From Planctomycetota bacterium (GTDB lineage: Bacteria > Planctomycetota > Phycisphaerae > FEN-1346 > JAACEH01): 8,404 nucleotides of DNA. The stretch lies in contig JAFGPY010000229.1 of NCBI GenBank assembly GCA_016935955.1, positions 1-8,404 of the forward strand, written 5' to 3'. The notes under the pieces are model-generated. The model was not told where the DNA came from. It was given only the letters and a program-made list of their open reading frames with translations, and ran no database searches. The translations under genes and the position numbers were made by a program. Within the stretch, counting starts at the first letter, position 1. The number at the start of each line of letters is the position of its first letter. Shown piece after piece: positions 6,646-8,404 of the stretch.

Positions 6646-7545
6646 TCACGCCCGCGGGTGGAAGCGTTTGTGAATGGCCTTGAGGCGGTCCTTGTCGATG
6701 TGGGTGTAGATCTGCGTAGTGGCGATGTCAACGTGGCCGAGCATCTCCTGAACGCTGCGCAGGTCGGCGCCGCTGGCGAGCAGGTGCGTCGCGAAACTGT
6801 GCCGCAGGGTGTGCGGTGAAACCCGGGCGTTCAGGCCGACCCGGGCGGCGTACTTCTTGACGATCCGCCAGATGCTCTCGCGGCTGAGGCGGTTGCCGCT
6901 CTTGGTCAGGAAGACGTAGCTGGTGACCTTGCCGTGGGCCAGCCGGGATCGCTCGTCGTCAAGATAGCGACGCAGCACCTCCAGGTCGCGCGCGGCTATG
7001 GGAACGATACGTTCCTTGGACCCCTTGCCGAAGCAGCGGATGTAGCGGTACTCGAAGCTCACGTCTTCGACCTTCAGCGTAACAACCTCGCCGGCTCGCG
7101 TTCCGGTGGCGTACATAGTGGCCAGGATGGCGCGGTCGCGAAGGCCCATGCGTTCGGAGTCCTTCGGGGCGCTGAGCAGCCGTTCCACTTCGGTGCGGTT
7201 GAGCAGACTGGGCAACGTGTGCCAGACCCGCGGGCTTTCGAGCACGGCGGTGATGTCGCGGTCGAGTTGGGAGTCCATGACCAGGAAGCGGAAGAACATC
7301 TTAATGGCGACCAGGCAGCGGCTGATGGAGGTGACTGCCTGCCCCTCGTTCTTCTCGTAACGCAGGAAGGCCACGACCTCGTCCGAGGTGACGCGTTCGG
7401 GATGCTCCAGGTTCTCGTCGTTGAGAAAGCGGCCGAACTTGGCCAGGTCGCTACGATAGGCCAGAATGGTGTTCGGACTCAGGCCGCACTCGACGGTCAT
7501 GTAGTCGATGAACGCATCAACCGGGGCTAGGGCGGTCTGGGCCAC
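6646..7545 (-). CDS. xerD: Tyrosine recombinase XerD (site-specific integrase)
   Basis: A 299-residue tyrosine recombinase, the size of E. coli XerD (298). Such enzymes resolve chromosome dimers at dif with a XerC partner. The N-terminal SAM-like core-binding domain (about 9-90) has FIDYMTVECGLSPNTILAYR (12-31). The catalytic domain shows all six active-site residues: R150 (GTRAGE), K174 (GKGSKERIVPI), H245 and R248 (SPHTLRHSFATHLL), H271 (LGHVDIATTQ) and nucleophile Y280 (IYTHI). These are one or two positions from those of E. coli XerD, so this looks like the housekeeping enzyme and not a phage integrase. I prefer the GTG at 7543-7545: GGAG (7552-7555) lies 6 nt upstream and the length then matches the family. 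An in-frame ATG at 7590 would add 15 residues with no good ribosome binding site. XerC versus XerD cannot be settled without a tree. No dif-like site is visible. Confidence 0.88.
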   Translation of the reverse strand: MAQTALAPVDAFIDYMTVECGLSPNTILAYRSDLAKFGRFLNDENLEHPERVTSDEVVAFLRYEKNEGQAVTSISRCLVAIKMFFRFLVMDSQLDRDITAVLESPRVWHTLPSLLNRTEVERLLSAPKDSERMGLRDRAILATMYATGTRAGEVVTLKVEDVSFEYRYIRCFGKGSKERIVPIAARDLEVLRRYLDDERSRLAHGKVTSYVFLTKSGNRLSRESIWRIVKKYAARVGLNARVSPHTLRHSFATHLLASGADLRSVQEMLGHVDIATTQIYTHIDKDRLKAIHKRFHPRA

Positions 7546-7814
7546 GTGGCACTCCACAGCAATATCCTGTACCCGCCACGGCATAACCATGGCGGCACCA
7601 TCGCCTTATCCTGTGAAGCATCGACAGGAACAGGCTCGTCGCTTTAGGCAAAGCGTCCGATAAGCCGCCTGCCGCTGCGGAATCGGCGGTTGGCCTCCGC
7701 AAGATACTTGCCGGTGCGGTCTGGATTTCGGCCCGGCCATGGAGTAGTCTGGGCGTCCAGTTGCGGAACAACTCCCCGACACGGATTGGCGACTGAACGG
7801 AAAGGAGAGGATCG
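7546..7814. other. Divergent intergenic region between xerD and the nitroreductase gene
   Basis: A 269-bp gap (224 bp if the recombinase starts at 7590) that must contain the promoters of both flanking genes. I find no convincing promoter on either strand; GATAAG on the - strand (near 7609-7614) is a weak -10 candidate for xerD. A perfect 6-bp hairpin, CGCTTT (7640-7645) with AAAGCG (7650-7655) around a 4-nt loop, and a GC-rich imperfect hairpin around 7664-7690 (CCGCC/GGCGG) are present. None has a T-run, so none reads as a terminator. Confidence 0.4.
7759..7773. repeat. Short inverted repeat upstream of the nitroreductase gene
   Basis: AGTTG (7759-7763) and CAACT (7769-7773) are perfect inverted arms around 5 nt, ending 41 bp before the start codon. 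It could be an operator half-site pair or a small leader hairpin; at this size chance is also plausible. Confidence 0.25.
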
Positions 7815-8324
7815 ATGAACACCATGGAAGCTATCGCCCAGCGACGGAGCATCCGTTCGTACACGGACCGCCCGGTCGGCGACAACGATTTGCGGCAGGT
7901 GCTCGATGCGGGCCGGCTGGCCCCGAGCGGCAGTAACAGACAGGAATGGGTCTTCGTGGTCGTTCGCGACGCGGCCAAGCGCAAGCAGATGGTCGCGGCC
8001 TGCCACAACCAGAAGTTCATCGCCCAGGCCCCGGTGGTGATTGTGGCCTGCGCGACGGACCCGAAGCGGACCATGAGCAGCGGGCTTCGCGGCGCCGCTG
8101 TGGACACGACAATCGCCGTGGACCACATGACCCTTGCCGCCACGGAACTCGGGTTGGGGACCTGCTGGATCGGAGCCTTCGACGCCGACAAGGTGGGTGA
8201 AGTGATCGGCCTGCCAAAGGGTGTTATCGCGACGCACGTGCTGCCTCTGGGGCACCCGGCCGAGTCCCCGGCGGCGCGCCCGCGGAAGACACTCGAAGAA
8301 ATCGTCCGTTACGATGCCTATTGA
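7815..8324 (+). CDS. Nitroreductase-family FMN-dependent oxidoreductase
   Basis: A 169-residue flavoprotein of the nitroreductase superfamily, which uses NAD(P)H to reduce quinones, nitroaromatics or other electron acceptors, normally as a dimer with FMN at the interface. The FMN-phosphate motif RRSIRSYTDRPV (10-21), the APSGSNRQEWVFVVV segment (36-50), the region ATELGLGTCWIGAFD (109-123) and the C-terminal 'LGHPAESPAARPRKTLEEIV' (145-164) are all typical. It belongs to the short group (about 165-175 residues) and looks complete. AGGAGAGG (7803-7810) just before the ATG at 7815 is the best ribosome binding site in the window and fixes the start over the second Met at codon 4. It stands alone on the + strand, divergent from xerD. 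The physiological substrate cannot be inferred. Confidence 0.92.
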   Translation: MNTMEAIAQRRSIRSYTDRPVGDNDLRQVLDAGRLAPSGSNRQEWVFVVVRDAAKRKQMVAACHNQKFIAQAPVVIVACATDPKRTMSSGLRGAAVDTTIAVDHMTLAATELGLGTCWIGAFDADKVGEVIGLPKGVIATHVLPLGHPAESPAARPRKTLEEIVRYDAY

Positions 8325-8404
8325 TGCCGCGGCGACGGCCCCCTTGCCCGATCAACGCGGCGACAAGATAACCGGAAGACGGACACTCCCCAAGACGTTA
8401 TGAA
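8325..8404. other. Non-coding tail with a possible promoter for the next gene
   Basis: The last 80 bp hold no supported gene. TTGCCC (8344-8349) and GATAAC (8367-8372), each with four of six consensus matches and 17 bp apart, could form a + strand promoter for a gene beyond the edge. An ATG at 8400-8402 is the last possible start in the window but has no clear ribosome binding site. Confidence 0.2.

Noticed and set aside
6934..7530. 198-codon open frame on the + strand opposite xerD
   Set aside because: Antisense shadow of a gene whose six catalytic residues are all intact.
7546..7814. dif site near xerD
   Set aside because: I looked for two 11-bp arms with a 6-bp centre of the ATAA...TTAT type and saw none.
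7517..8191. 224-codon open frame on the - strand opposite the nitroreductase gene, reaching into xerD
   Set aside because: It overlaps two clear genes and the translation has no family-like features.

Overview
The window is high-GC bacterial chromosome with tightly packed genes. The gene mix fits a Planctomycetota-type or related PVC-group bacterium: a secreted parallel beta-helix protein with the 'AEPQFVDP...DFRLKPGSPGIDTG...DVGAFE' ending, next to a DegT-type aminotransferase and a Gfo/Idh/MocA oxidoreductase. No rRNA or other taxonomic marker is present, so this placement is an inference.

Left part (1-1800). The window opens in the last 21 codons of what looks like an IS630-family transposase on the + strand. 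On the - strand follow malate dehydrogenase (mdh, GTG start at 1800, good promoter with a perfect TATAAT) and, 27 bp downstream, an unrecognised 245-residue protein with a C-x2-C-x4-C motif. That protein ends right at the transposase side, and its last codons lie in a hairpin that may be the edge of the mobile element.

Middle part (1801-6605). A 164-bp divergent region separates mdh from a cupin/AraC-type regulator on the + strand. After another 164-bp gap with a candidate promoter and dyad come three genes that overlap by 4 bp and 1 bp: a PLP-dependent DegT/DnrJ/EryC1/StrS aminotransferase, an exported right-handed beta-helix protein, and an NAD(P)-dependent Gfo/Idh/MocA oxidoreductase. An oxidoreductase that could make (or reduce) a keto-sugar, paired with an aminotransferase acting on keto-sugars, resembles known amino-sugar or aminocyclitol enzyme pairs. 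The exported beta-helix protein suggests an extracellular carbohydrate is involved, and the AraC-type protein is the obvious candidate regulator. This four-gene unit is the most interesting part of the window; its substrate cannot be read from the sequence.

Right part (6606-8404). A complete XerD-like tyrosine recombinase lies on the - strand, convergent with the operon. It has all six catalytic residues at almost the same positions as E. coli XerD. After a 269-bp divergent intergenic region comes a short FMN-dependent nitroreductase on the + strand. The last 80 bp hold no recognisable gene.

I found no tRNA, rRNA, CRISPR array, riboswitch or convincing Rho-independent terminator. No stretch longer than 300 bp lacks a gene.
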